A stretch of DNA of 64,000 bases from Mimachlamys varia (GCA_947623455.1 OX392529.1:4526001-4590000), one strand, 5' to 3'; counted from the first letter of the stretch, positions 38,347 to 50,949 are shown. Notes: generated by a model from the sequence alone, not told the origin. Made by a program: numbers and translations.

Positions 38347-39644
38347 TGATGTAATGGTTTATACCTTAAATTAAATCAGCAGAATTACTGTTCTAACAGG
38401 TCGCTTATACATTTAAATAGGTCATGTTTAATCACTTACTGTTAATTCATAGCTCTGTAGGTCACTGAAGTAATCATCTATAGTTTTATAATAACTAATA
38501 ACACAATAAGTAACAGAGTACTGTATAGGTTTTGTATCACTATAGTGCCATACTATCATTACAATGATTTGTATGTGGCATGTTTATAATTTTAACTTGG
38601 ATGTGTTGTTGACCTGTATAAGTGTGTAAAACCTTGAGATTTATGTGTCCTTGTAATCAGATTACCTGGCGTAAACAGGTATGAAACTCTTTAATCTTCT
38701 ACACATCAAACTTGCCAACTTTCCTTATTCTGGAAGGAGACTCCCAATTTTTTACCCTAAAATTGAACTTTTTCAGCAAGTCCATCTGCTAAACTGCTCG
38801 TATATTTTAAGATTTGATTATTTCATCTGAAGGAACAGTTCAAAATATACTTTTTAATAGCGTTCATTTTTCCTGGGGTGGACATTGAAATTTTATTAAT
38901 ACTTAAATTCTTAACACATATAATCTCCCAGCTGGCAGATATGACATGTATTGTAAACAAATAGTTATCACAAATCTGTTTAGTTACTTGGTGAACATGA
39001 TGCAGAAAAGTATCTGATATTATTTCTCATAACTGTATACAGTGATTTATTGGTTGTATTAAAATTGTATATCTATGTACTGTAAAGCACTTCGGTGTGG
39101 CTTATGTTACAGGGTGCGGGAGTTTTAGTTATTTTCTGGAATGTTTCAAATAGAATTAAAAGCAAAATTAATTTGATATTCCAAAACCTTAAGTATTCCG
39201 GTTTTATTCTTCGTAATACACAGGAGTAAGTAATGGACTGACATGGATACACGACACCTGGACTAGCTTCACCTAAAATAAGATTTCTACAAGGTTTATT
39301 TTAAACCTTGTATACAGGTATGATACTGATAAGCTATAATATTCTGTCTTTATCATTATAGAGCTGGTTATGTATCTACTAACAATAAAACTGATAGTAT
39401 AAAAATAACAACAAATAAACAATGTCACTTCAGCAGAATGGCCAAAGGAGGCTTCAGGTAGAGAGCTACCTGTCTATATAGCCTGACTGCAATCATTTTA
39501 TAACATCATTCAGTATAACACTTTACCCTTTAAATGTCATTCACAGCAATGTTTGCAAAATCCTCTTAAATAATCACTGTAAGATATACTCGTTTTTCAT
39601 TTGAAATTATGCAATGTAACATAATTATATTCAAAACCGTCCAC
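38347..39644. other. AT-rich stretch downstream of the TRIM gene
   Basis: There are no gene features. On the minus strand it lies 3' of the TRIM stop codon and could hold its 3' UTR. TTTATT at 39295-39300 (AATAAA on the minus strand) is a possible poly(A) signal about 640 bp beyond the stop, with low certainty. Confidence 0.35.
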
Positions 39645-39814
39645 AGTCCTATATTCACTGTATTATAAATCAAGTCGTCCCTAATGAAGATTGAAGTGGA
39701 GAAGGCGGTACATGTAATTGTCCATACAAAGTCCTATATTCACTGTATTATAAATTAAGTTGTCCCTAACGAAGATTGAAGTGGAGAAGGCGGTACATTC
39801 AATTGTCCATACTA
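39645..39814 (+). repeat. 85-bp tandem duplication in the TRIM 3' flank
   Basis: AGTCCTATATTCACTGTATT begins at 39645 and again at 39730. The two copies are nearly identical through GAAGTGGAGAAGGCGGTACA. It lies just 3' of the TRIM stop and is probably within the 3' UTR on the minus strand. Confidence 0.92.
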
Positions 39815-39933
39815 AGACACTTATCTTTGTAGATAGAAGAATTGGAATAGTTAATATACATGATCAGATAGCTATAGGCTATTAACATAATAAATTGTAT
39901 CACAGATGTAAGGGGCAGGAGACTTGTGACAAA

Positions 39934-42168
39934 TCAGAGATACTCGTAGAACTTCACACTCCCGTCGGTCATGGCCGTCATCAGAAGTTTGTCGGGGGTA
40001 GCTCCTACAAATCGGGGAATATCATCCATAAAGTAGGACTTTTTCAGATCTCCTTTTGAGCTGAGAATGTCAATGCGACCTTCACGTTTGTCCGTGACAA
40101 TGACATTGCCGTACTTGTCAAAGGCGACCATGTCAGGCCCCTGGTACACTTCCTCCTCGGTGTCCGTGTTTCCATACTGAAACACCAGCTGCCCGTCCTG
40201 CTCAAAGCTGATGACGGAATGGCTACCTGAGTCGGCCAGGTAAAACTTGCTGCGTTTGTCATCACACACGATACACTGTGGCTTCTCCAGCAGGTACATA
40301 CCTGCTTCCTGAAAGTCCTCATTTGTGATCCGTGTCAACAGGTGGCCATCTTGTTCAAACACTGCTACATTTCCACCTGACTTAGCCGATTTTCCATGAC
40401 TCTTGCGAATCTGTGCGTAGCGGTTGGATGTTATCATTAATCTGCCATTCTTATCGGCTGTCACAAAATTTAATCCAAAGCTTTCAACGTGAGAATCATT
40501 TAAAGCATGACCAGACCCATCATTTGTGAGAACTCTAACTTTAAAACGATTGTCTCCCCTTGGCACGGTGAGGGCCACCTTGCCATCACTAGACACAGAG
40601 TGGATGTTCCATCCGTTCTCCACGGGTACTTGTCCACGTAGGATGCCATGTTTTTCCAGTACATAGATGCTCTGGCGGTCCTTACAGGTCGTGCCAATGA
40701 TTATATCCCCATTGTTGTTGACCCCCATTCCTTTGAAACATTCCCGCTGTATCCCAGGGGGAAGGACAAATTCACGTTTCGGGTTTTCAAGATTGTATCC
40801 TAAGTCGGTTTCAAATTCTGATTCAGTGACCTGTTCACTAAATTTAACATTGCGCATGTTTTCTGACGTATTACTGACCCCAAGCATGTCAGTGTCAGAC
40901 TCGCTCTGTGACTGACTCAGCATGCCGCTGGCGATGGCCGAGTTCAATATCTCCACCAGCTCTGGGTCGTTGTCACTGCCGTGGCCAGAGTCCAGGGCAT
41001 GGGATAAGTTGTAACTTGTAGACAGAGAGTCTTCAAAGCCTGGAGCTTTTGTTTCTGGGGCACCAACTTCCTTGAGCTCCCCAAACATATCACAGATAGT
41101 TTCAACAGTAACATGAGGCTCAGTCAGCTTCAGATCCTGTATCTCCTTAGTCTCCGGTAGTAACGGTTCCTCACAAAGTTCACGGATACGAAATCCAACT
41201 TTCTTTCTCATAAAAACTTTTTCTTCATATGTTCCATAATTCCTAAGAGTTTCAGTGAAGTCCCTCACACCTTTAATGGCCGACAAATGAGTTTTGATAT
41301 CGTACCTCTGGTTCTTTATTTCCTGTATCTGCTGCTGATGTCTTTTCCCGATCTCTTCAAGGAGCAGACGTTCATAGTTTTGTATCAAGTCACACAGAAC
41401 CTGGGTCCTCCTCTTGACATTGTCCTTGAGACTCTTTTGCAGCTTTTCGGCTGTCATCTGTTTCTTTTCCAAATTTCTCAGTGTCTCCCTCAAGACCTGC
41501 TGATCATTGTCTAGTTCAGAAAGAGGCTCCTGGATTTTCTGTTCGAAGTTGCCAGCTACAGCCATGAGTTCTGTACACCTGTGATCTCCATGACTGGCTA
41601 TGTGACAGTCGGCACAGATTGACGTGTCACAGTCCACACAGAACAAGGCCCCTATATCTATTGGATCGTAGCCACTACAACATGTGGGAATTATCTCCCC
41701 TTGTTTGGGATTAGATGGCGTCCTCCTGTTGTAATCTTCCATGGATTGTGTCTTGTGTGCTGAGGTTTCGTCCTGGGAATCATGAGTATCAGAACATGCC
41801 TTACACAGGAAGTTGTCACACGTTATACAGTGAGACTGCGCGTCCACAAAGTTTCCGCTGTTCTTACAGGTACTACACAGGGTCTCGCATGTCGCCTGTT
41901 CTGTCACAGGATTCAACAGACGCATGGCTAAAATGTTGCTTGGTAGATTGTCAATACTCTCTGAGGAGAGAGTGGTTTCTGTAGCACAGGTTGGACAGGG
42001 GAAGTAACCCTCATTGTCGGTGTTGGCCTGTATGTGCTCCTCCATACATTTGAGACAGAAGGTGTGGAGACATGGCAGGTACTTTGGTTTCTTAAGGTCA
42101 TCATCACACAGCTTGCAGCACAGAAACTGGCGTGGGATCACCAACTCTGTCTGCTCCGACGTCTCCAT
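39934..42168 (-). CDS. TRIM E3 ubiquitin ligase (RING, two B-boxes, coiled coil, NHL-like propeller)
   Basis: This is a single uninterrupted frame of 744 residues. The RING is at residues 18-61 (C18, C21, C33, H35, C38, C41, C58, C61; C3HC4 order). Two B-box-like zinc fingers follow at about 94-138 and 163-196, then a coiled coil at about 206-318. A Ser/Asp/Glu-rich linker runs from about 340 to 460, and an NHL-like beta-propeller fills about 467-744, with repeated 'G.I...D....I.V...G' blades. TRIM proteins of this layout attach ubiquitin through the RING and choose targets through the propeller. The frame is open to a GTG at 42189, but TTACAG ending at 42181 on the minus strand is a splice acceptor, so the ATG at 42168 is taken as the start, with a non-coding exon upstream. 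A subfamily (TRIM2/3, 45, 56, 71) was not assigned; bivalves have many such genes. Confidence 0.93.
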   Translation of the reverse strand: METSEQTELVIPRQFLCCKLCDDDLKKPKYLPCLHTFCLKCMEEHIQANTDNEGYFPCPTCATETTLSSESIDNLPSNILAMRLLNPVTEQATCETLCSTCKNSGNFVDAQSHCITCDNFLCKACSDTHDSQDETSAHKTQSMEDYNRRTPSNPKQGEIIPTCCSGYDPIDIGALFCVDCDTSICADCHIASHGDHRCTELMAVAGNFEQKIQEPLSELDNDQQVLRETLRNLEKKQMTAEKLQKSLKDNVKRRTQVLCDLIQNYERLLLEEIGKRHQQQIQEIKNQRYDIKTHLSAIKGVRDFTETLRNYGTYEEKVFMRKKVGFRIRELCEEPLLPETKEIQDLKLTEPHVTVETICDMFGELKEVGAPETKAPGFEDSLSTSYNLSHALDSGHGSDNDPELVEILNSAIASGMLSQSQSESDTDMLGVSNTSENMRNVKFSEQVTESEFETDLGYNLENPKREFVLPPGIQRECFKGMGVNNNGDIIIGTTCKDRQSIYVLEKHGILRGQVPVENGWNIHSVSSDGKVALTVPRGDNRFKVRVLTNDGSGHALNDSHVESFGLNFVTADKNGRLMITSNRYAQIRKSHGKSAKSGGNVAVFEQDGHLLTRITNEDFQEAGMYLLEKPQCIVCDDKRSKFYLADSGSHSVISFEQDGQLVFQYGNTDTEEEVYQGPDMVAFDKYGNVIVTDKREGRIDILSSKGDLKKSYFMDDIPRFVGATPDKLLMTAMTDGSVKFYEYL

Positions 42169-42180
42169 GATACTGTTACT

Positions 42181-42200
42181 CTGTAACACACAAACACATT
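42181..42200 (-). other. Likely 3' splice site of a 5' UTR intron of the TRIM gene
   Basis: Read on the minus strand, TTTGTGTGTTACAG ends 12 bp before the chosen ATG. A single coding exon preceded by a spliced leader exon is common in invertebrate TRIM genes. The upstream exon itself was not located. Confidence 0.5.
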
Positions 42201-45200
42201 CATGTTATAACATCGCTTGTAGCATCAAAACGCAATCATGTTTTATATTATCACTTGTCAACAAAACACTTCCAAAGTTGTTTTGATTAAAAAAAAAACA
42301 GGTATAAAGCAAAGCTTCCAAAACTTGTCCAAGTTTGTGTCCAATCATTTACCTATACGTCTGTGGATAACATGTGGAAACTGCCACGTTTGATACAGTG
42401 TGTGTTTATAAATATGGTCATACATATATTATAAATTATGTATTATGGCCTTATGTTTTACTGGATTCACAATGTGTAGAATTCGCATGTTAGTGAATCA
42501 TTATGATATTGAGGTGTCTGGTACTGTTTCATCTCTTTATCACGTTTCATCCCTGGTATCTCCCGGGAGGTTCTCTGTCATGGTGATGACCATTGATCTA
42601 GGCCCGTCAGCCTTTTATAACCTGGTCATTGATTGCTGCATACCTGTGATAGACTGCCTGATTGGAGAGTATAACGACATACTGTCACTCTTTGGTACAA
42701 AACTTGGGTATTTTGTAGATGTGGGCTGTTTGTTGATTCCTGTGACAATTGTGAAGGCTTTAGTACTTAATAAATGTATGATCAGCTGTAATTATTGTCC
42801 ACATTTACTTGTGAAATTAGAAACATAATTAACCTGTGTTAACCCGAGACGTGTGGTGATGGCAGGACGGACTCCTGGTATTGGTACAATTTGTGTTGAT
42901 CAATTTGTGTTATTCCACAGAACTGTTTACTGTCCTCTTCATAGGTTTAGCCTGGGATGCATGTTATTGGTGTATTGGACTATTGGTTGAGTTTGAGAAG
43001 TCTATGTCCAAGAAAAGTTGCTGGAAAATGGCACTTTGAATTTGGCAAGAGAGCTTTAAGATCAACTTGATATTAGGGCAGAAACGGATCAATAACTGAG
43101 CACTTGGTAATCCAAGGATCTTAATTAACAGCTGAAGTCAGAGATGTATATTAGAACTAGGCATTAGGAAGGAAGGGAAATAAGATAATCGCTGGGGAAA
43201 CAAGCTACAAAAAGAGGGCCACCATAGAGTAGAAGCCTATTATTGGATACTTGGAAAATTCACACATACATTTGGACATAACAAGGGGGAATATGATTGC
43301 ACAGAGAAGGATCATATGGGTGGCCATATTATTTATTAGCAATGGTTGTAGCTATATGTTTACTATCGGAGAAGTTTAACTGGAGCTTTTAAGGAAGCAC
43401 CTTCACAGACATATTATGTTTTTGTAAGCTTACGATTACAGGCAAGGACTAGATTTATAGACATTAAATTTGTATATGGTCAAATGTTTGTGAATATTCA
43501 CAAAAGTGCATGGGGCCGGTCTATATTTATGAGATATTGGATGTAAACTAGTAAATCATTTGTATTATTGATGTTCAGTCCAACAGCTCATTATTATAGC
43601 TCGCTTACCAGTACTGATTGGGGTGAAAATTAACGCCAGTCTCGTTTTATGGTAATGCATGCTGCATCAAAGTCTGTACGTCAACCCCATGATAGATAGC
43701 AAAAATGGTGATGTCATTATGTGTGTGTTTGTCGACACAAAACCTGTCTAAACCATGACCTATAATTCACAATCTGGAAACCTGTGTAAGCCAGACGGGC
43801 CGCCAGACGTACACCTGACAGTAAAATGGACACCTGTATAGAGAAGCACAATTTTGAAACTTGAATAAACCAGACCTAATTTTGACAATCTGGAAATCTG
43901 TATAAATCAGACATAAACATCACATCTGGAAACTTGCATAAACCGGAACGGTGAAATCTGGAGACATAAGACTTTTGAGTTACAACCTGGAAACATGCGG
44001 CATCCAGAAGATAATTAGGTTCGATTTTCCTCAATGCGTTTTGGTATAAGGGGATATTTTAGTTAACATTGTCAAGGACATTTGAGGACATTTAAAAATG
44101 GCCAGAGTGTGATACTGTACGACTTTTGAGTGTATTTACGAGTACGGCTAAGTCAACATAAAGGACCTACTATATATAGACCTGTACAGTTTGCCATTGT
44201 TAATACTCTCTATTGTTCATTGTACTTGTGTTAGACCTGGTATGTTTACATTGGATTCTTAACATGATCTTCACTGGTGACAAAACTACAATTTTTATAT
44301 TGCCTCCGGTCAACAACTTAATGAACATATAAGTGGGAAGACTTTATACAAACATGACCTGGCATTCAAATTTATGTTCAAAGATTAGTGGAAAACTCTA
44401 TGGTCTGTTCCTTGTCCATTTATTATGATACCCTCCTGTGTGTGCTAAGAACTGACGGAATTTATGAAACTCATGCTTTATTTTCTCCTCATGCCCCTTT
44501 AATGATTGAATATAAATTTATATAAGTCGGGATTTTCCTGGCGGAATTGGGTCATATGGCCAATTTAAATTATAAAAATAGAACAAATTCATTAGATTTA
44601 GCTTAACAACACAACACAAGTTCATTTCCTAATTTTCCTTATGCTTTATAATATATATTATTATTCATACTAGAAAATTGTAATTTAGAGGAAATGATAC
44701 ACCATCATTTTTCCAATAAAAAGAGTATATTCCACATTTTTTACACCAGAAAATCCTGTTGTTGCATCAATATCAGTCTAACACTTTTGTTTTAAAAACA
44801 GTATCCGTTCAAAGATTTGTGCTCAATCTAAAGCTTGTATCCTCGCTGTGAAATGGGCGGGGCATAAATTTGATCTTGGCTGTCATTCCATCATAATTTG
44901 TTTCCGCTCATTTACTCTGTAACGGATGGTGATACTGAAGTGTAATTCGGTATGTAGTTGTGTAGTGATACAGATAGACACAGGTCTGTAGTTCTGATTT
45001 GGTGATTTAATCCACATATTTTACTAGAGTTATAGCCACATTTAACTTTTTGCATTTTCATAAAAATGGATTGACTGACATTGGAAAGCCTTATATCTAC
45101 TTCCAGTGGAAATTAAAAAAAAAAAAATACACAAAAAACATGAATTGTACAAACACACAAAACTTCTTGTCTTGTGTGTAATTTTTACAATCAGTTTAGG

Positions 45201-47136
45201 TCACATTTGACCCAAAGGTTTATCATAATCATCAACACTTTTGTCTCCGTATCAGATTTAAACAATAGAAATACTCAGACAACTACTCGTGTATATGTGT
45301 ACGAGGCTACACACATTCACTAATGACATTTGTATGATTTAGTAACAATATAATACCAGTTGGCTGTTTACCTAGTTTTGAAGTTCAGGTTAAGAAAATA
45401 AAAAAAAAATATTGCATAGTTTTGGACATCAGCCAACCAATACTCAACCTTGTGAAAAGTTATGAGTGCACCTATTAAAAATTAACTAAAAAGTTCTATA
45501 TTTCTCTTTGGTTGTCGGCGGGACATTTTTTTGTGTCATACTTGACAATCTAAGACTGACGACTCAAGCTAAGACTGCAATGTTCATTAAAAGACCGCTC
45601 AAACACTAATCTAACAATTAACTCAAAAGCTTAAAACTTTATTCATTTGAAGACTACTCATTACTCACTCTGAGACTGTAATGGAAGACTAAACTCAATG
45701 TAAGACTACTTAAGAAACACATGGGACTGTACTCATTTCAGCCCTTACCCGTGAATTAAGCTGTTCACCCATTACATATCAGCACCTTACCCGTGAGAAC
45801 AGCCTCTGACTGCCATCCTCATCCTGGCCTGTACTACACATTATTTCTGTGGTGTCTTATCCTTAAAGCTTTCCCAGAATCACAATCCACACTGACTGAC
45901 ACTTAATGGTCTTAGCTTGTGAGAGTCTTAATGTTATTCCATGCCTGTATGGTTTGAATATAAGTTCAAAGTTAATCGCACCTCTAATGTAAATGTTTCA
46001 ATACGACTTACATTTCCCTTGCATGTTAGGTTTACCAACTGAATGGCTGATTGTTGAGCTAGTGTTACACTGATGAAAAGCACACAGACGTTTAAAAAAT
46101 ATACACATCTCGAGTGTCACCCTCAGATTCTGCACAGAAAGCTCCCTTGTGTAAGTGTAGCTTATCCAGGGTTGTGTTTAGAACTACTGTTCAAATTGAA
46201 AATGTTTCATACATCGCAGAGAATGAACGGTCTGGTGATTTCCAGAGGATTATAAGTCGTCAGTGGAAGTCATTTCTTTGAGGTTGCCTCACATACATTT
46301 GATGTGAAATCATTATATTCACAGTTCAATACTCAATAAAGTTTACAGATAATGTTAGGCTATCTAAGCCTAGGTAAAAGAAGTGTCCAATGGTGAAGTG
46401 AAAGGTGAACTCCTTCGTGTACGGTTGGCTCCAATGATCTGCTAAGGCTCTGTCTTCAGTGTGTTTAATGGTAGATAAAGACTCAGATCACGTCTGACTG
46501 ATCAGATTAAGGTGCACCAGTGACTTTTTGTTTAGAGTAAGACCATAAGCTGAAGTCTGAGCCTAATTCAGATCTAACTTTAATGGGCAAAGCATGGAAG
46601 CCTGGTCAAGTGACCAGTGTTTATACCATCGTGGTGCGTTGTGCTTTAATGGATCCAGAAATATCCAATATTGAAATAAATCGGTCCTTGTACCATAAAC
46701 GTATCCAGTGTCCATGTGGCTGTAGATTTATATAAATTCCCATAGGTAAATGCTGTAAGAGAGTGGTCAGTGGTCCAAGATGGTCAGGTATAGCACATTA
46801 TCCAGGGGTGTGACCTCCAGTGAGATACACAGTCAATCTAACTGACTAAAAGATCATGGTCAATACCTGACTCGGGACTTAATCACCAGTGATGTGTACC
46901 AATCTATCTGTGGTGTTTCTATAGGTAGTCTGTGTGTGGGTTGTCCGCAATAGGCAGTGTGTACTTATAGGTCATCCGCACGAGAAGGAAAATTAATCTG
47001 CCGCTCTACTTTTATATAAAAAACTGATTGGATTTGTTGGTCGTGTATCAATTCATCGTAGCTGTATGAATAAACAGCATAGTACTGGTGATAAAGCAAA
47101 CGAAGCTCATACACAGCAATTAATCTATTAACAGCG
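42201..47136. other. Long stretch with no recognised genes
   Basis: It is AT-rich and mostly single-copy. Diverged short repeats occur at about 43765-43985 (variants of CTGGAAACCTGTGTAAACCAGAC) and about 45540-45740 (variants of AAGACTACTCATT). The 127-codon open frame at 42445-42828 has no domain features. The promoter and leader exon of the minus-strand TRIM gene should be in here but cannot be pinpointed. Confidence 0.4.
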
Positions 47137-47307
47137 CATAGCTTACCCACGGGAGTGGAGTGGTTAAGGCCACATAGCTTACCCACGGGAGTGGAGTGGT
47201 TAAGGCCACATAGCTTACCCACGGGAGTGGAGTGGTTAAGGCCACATAGCTTACCCACGGGAGTGAAGTGGTTAAGGCCACATAGCTTACCCATGGGAGT
47301 GGAGTGG
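47137..47307 (+). repeat. 36-bp tandem repeat (about 4.8 copies)
   Basis: CATAGCTTACCCACGGGAGT starts at 47137 and 47173, and so on, giving a 36-bp period that ends near 47307. Copies are nearly identical. The apparent frames on the minus strand follow from 36 being divisible by three. Confidence 0.94.
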
Positions 47308-47448
47308 AATATGCACTGAAGATCACAGGTTAATTGTACAGTATAATCTTAGCAGGGTCAATAATTTACCCAGAGTAACCTTTTCTCAGTTTGTAGCCTA
47401 ATAGAACAAGGTTGAAGTTTAGTACCCAGTCATAGCAAAAGAAAAGAA

Positions 47449-49224
47449 ACTGAGTTTTATGTTGAGCAGCCTGTTATACCATCAGAACTGGGTTTTATGT
47501 TGAGCAGCCTGTTATACGTCAGAGCTGGGTTTTATGTTGAGCAGCCTGTTATACCATCAGAACTGAGTTTTATGTTGAGCAGTCTGTTATACCAACAGAG
47601 CTGAGTTTTATGTTGAGCAGCCTGTTATACCACAGAGCTGAGTTTTATGTTGAGCAGCCTGTTATACCATCAGAACTGGGTTTTATGTTGAGCAGCCTGT
47701 TATACCACAGAACTGAGTTTTATGTTGAGCAGCCTGTTATACCACAGAACTGGGTTTTATGTTGAGCAGCCTGTTATACCAACAGAACTGGGTTTTATGT
47801 TGAGCAGCCTGTTATACCACAGAACTGGGTTTTATGTTGAGCAGTCTGTTATACCACAGAACTGGGTTTTATGTTGAGCAGCCTGTTATACCATCAGAGC
47901 TGAGTTTTATGTTGAGCAGCCTGTTATACCACAGAGCTGAGTTTTATGTTGAGCTGCCTGTTATACCATCAGAACTGAGTTTTATATTGAGCTGCCTGTT
48001 ATACCATCAGAACTGAGTTTTATGTTGAGCAGCCTGTTATACCACAGAGCTGAGTTTTATGTTGAGCAGCCTGTTATACCATCAGAACTGAGTTTTATGT
48101 TGAGCAGCCTGTTATACCACAGAACTGGGTTTTATGTTGAGCAGCCTGTTATACCACAGAACTGGGTTTTATGTTGAGCAGCCTGTTATACCATCAGAGC
48201 TGAGTTTTATGTTGAGCAGCCTGTTATACTACAGAACTGGGTTTTATGATGAGCAGCCTGTTATACCACAGAACTGGGTTTTATGTTGAGCAGCCTGTTA
48301 TACCATCAGAGCTGAGTTTTATGTTGAGCAGCCTGTTATACTACAGAACTGGGTTTTATGATGAGCAGCCTGTTATACCACAGAACTGGGTTTTATGTTG
48401 AGCAGCCTGTTATACCATCAGAACTGGGTTTTATGTTGAGCAGCCTGTTATACCATCAGAACTGGGTTTTATGATGAGCAGCCTGTTATACCACAGAACT
48501 GGGTTTTATGTTGAGCAGCCTGTTATACCACAGAACTGGGTTTTATGTTGAGCAGCCTGTTATACCACAGACTGGGTTTTATGTTGAGCAGCCTGTTATA
48601 CTACAGAACTGGGTTTTATGTTGAGCAGCCTGTTATACCACAGACTGGGTTTTATGTTGAACAGCCTGTTATACTACAGAACTGGGTTTTATGTTGAGCA
48701 GCCTGTTATACCACAGAACTGGGTTTTATGTTGAGCAGCCTGTTATACCATCAGAACTGGGTTTTATGTTGAGCAGCCTGTTATACCATCAGAACTGGGT
48801 TTTATGATGAGCAGCCTGTTATACCACAGAGCTGGGTTTTATGTTGAGCAGCCTGTTATACCACAGAACTGGGTTTTATGTTGAACAGCCTGTTATACTA
48901 CAGAACTGGGTTTTATGTTGAGCAGCCTGTTATACCACAGAACTGGGTTTTATGTTGAGCAGCCTGTTATACCATCAGAACTGAGTTTTATGTTGAGCAG
49001 CCTGTTATACCACAGAGCTGGGTTTTATGTTGAGCAGCCTGTTATACCACAGAACTGGGTTTTATGTTGAGCAGCCTGTTATACCATCAGAACTAGGTTT
49101 TATGTTTAGCAGCCTGTTATACGTCAGAACTGGGTTTTATGTTGAGCAGCCTGTTATACCATCAGAACTGAGTTTTATGTTGAGCAGCCTGTTATACCAC
49201 AGAGCTGGGTTTTATGTTGAGCAT
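47449..49224 (+). repeat. 36-38-bp minisatellite (about 48 copies)
   Basis: TTTTATGTTGAGCAGCCTG recurs every 36, 37 or 38 bp. Length depends on whether the linker reads ATACCACAGAACTG, ATACGTCAGAGCTG or ATACCATCAGAACTG. Sites vary between GAACTGG, GAGCTGA and GATGAGC forms. The mixed unit lengths shift the frame repeatedly, so no long protein is encoded. Confidence 0.95.
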
Positions 49225-49850
49225 TCTATCAAAGAAATGTATTTTGAATTTCAACAGCTTTCCACAGCACTGGGTTTTGTCTACCATATAGTCAACCTAG
49301 CTCCACACTTTGGTTGGTTACATCATTTTATATAGGTAGACTCTATAGCCTTCTAGCAGGATTTCTACAATGAAAACAGTATTATGGCAATATGGATTAA
49401 AAGGCTGAATTCCGACAGTTATATTCTTTATTTCCATAGGGATTTGGTCAGACAGGATTTTGTAGCACGGCAGTTTTATTATTGAACACAGCTTTGAGCG
49501 TCAGCTTGATTTTCATTAATATAAACCTTCCAGCATAACAATGAGGCTTATCCACTGAAATAACCATTTATTATCATATAATAGAACCATGGTCCCATTG
49601 GTATGCTCCAGTACGTTAATCTCATATATTGGGTTGATAAACATATTGGGCAATGGTTGTTTTAATAATTTATATTTTCATAATGACAGGATTTTTAATC
49701 AAATTTTGAACAATGAATGATTTATTAAATATGTGGTTCTGGTGGAGTTACTTATTCTACCAAATAAGTATCAGTATTCCTGTCACTGCTATCATAGACA
49801 TGCAGTCAGGCTTTTAATATGTGTCAGCTCTGTGGTATTCCTGCAGTAAA
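49225..49850. other. Single-copy non-coding stretch
   Basis: No coding features or repeats were noticed. AT-rich. Confidence 0.4.
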
Positions 49851-50087
49851 AGGGGGTCAAGTGGTGCAGTAGATAGTGCACTTGCCTTTCACCAAGGTGG
49901 CCAGGGTTAAATTCCCCGATCTGACACAAAAAGGTATGAGGCCAACTGTCTGACCACATGGGTTTCTACGGGTACTCCAGTTTCCTCCCACAATAAGACC
50001 CCTCGCGCGCTAACATCGCTGCCAACAAGAGTGATTATTGTAAGTTGGATAACTTGTTTTATTATTACTGTAAACTAAATACAGTTT
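49851..50087 (+). mobile_element. tRNA-derived SINE
   Basis: The head resembles a tRNA with RNA polymerase III boxes: an A-box-like GTGGTGCAGTAGATAG at 49861 and a B-box-like GGGTTAAATTCCC at about 49903. It is followed by a conserved central part (CCACATGGGTTTCTACGGGT, ACTCCAGTTTCCTCCCAC), a domain shared by several invertebrate SINE families. The AT-rich tail ends next to the TTAA-flanked element at 50090. The family (for example a V-SINE or Meta-SINE relative in molluscs) was not determined. It is probably not active, given mismatches in the B box. Confidence 0.75.
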
Positions 50088-50089
50088 AT

Positions 50090-50482
50090 TTAAAGGCCCA
50101 ATATACGTAACTTTCGGCAAAACTTGAAGCGAAAATCAAGCCTAATAACTTATTATATTGATAGATTTTGTTAAGATAAACTGATATCAGCAATATTCAA
50201 GATGAATTATTTCGCGGTTATCGGTACAGCAGCAGTTGAAACACGCTATTTGTAAACACGCGTCCATTTCGAACTGTCTTCTACCTTCGGTTTGTTGTTG
50301 AAGTGGGCCCCACCTGAATTATTTTCAATTCTTTGGATTTTTTTGTTAAGAGTTTCTTGTTAGTTACCGCTCAGGTTTACTTCGTTTTAGGCTTATTTTT
50401 GCATGGTTATCAACTGGATTTTTTTTCAGAATTTTTCAGAATCACGAAAATTTCCCTGAAGTTACGTATATTGGGCCTTTAA
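50090..50482. mobile_element. TTAA-flanked MITE, copy 2 (393 bp)
   Basis: AGGCCCAATATACGTAACTT at the left and AAGTTACGTATATTGGGCCT at the right are perfect inverted repeats, each flanked by TTAA (50090-50093, 50479-50482). It is longer than copy 1 by extra sequence, including a GATAGATTTTGTTAAGATAA segment. The two copies establish it as a family. It carries no coding capacity. Confidence 0.85.
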
Positions 50483-50949
50483 TAAAGAGTTCCTTATTAA
50501 CAAAAGCTTTACTTTGATGATCCCCCTTTGCCAGCTTGGAGTGACGGAGAGTAAGTCAAGCTTAACCTATCATAGGTAAGAGTTGATTGGATAGAACTAG
50601 CATTAGGCTGAGTAGGACAATAGCTTTGTATTGTTAAATAGTGGTGTTAAATAGCAGGGATTATCATTATACGTAATCATGTGTTACAGTTAAATTGTCA
50701 GGTGAAAACCACTGTCACTCTATAGTGTTACTTCATAGTTGATCAACAGAACTGACCAATATTATATAGTTTTTAACTCTAGACGATCATGATGCAACTT
50801 TAGAGACATCTATATGTAACTAAGATGAATGTACGACCTATCACTTTCACCAATTCTCTGCGGAAACAGCCTTACCAGTAATGTTGAATTTTTTGTCCTG
50901 ATGATTGCATTCAGCCAGTCATAAAAGGACTAGCTGATAGCTGCTATAT

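Noticed and set aside
42169..42189. GTG start giving seven more residues on the TRIM protein
   Set aside because: The extra codons consist of a splice acceptor (TTACAG) and untranslated bases. The ATG at 42168 is the natural start.
42445..42828. 127-codon plus-strand frame beside the TRIM gene
   Set aside because: No domain, no splice context, composition like its AT-rich surroundings.
49858..49925. A tRNA gene (A- and B-box-like motifs)
   Set aside because: The head does not fold into a complete cloverleaf by eye, and it continues into a SINE central domain and tail.
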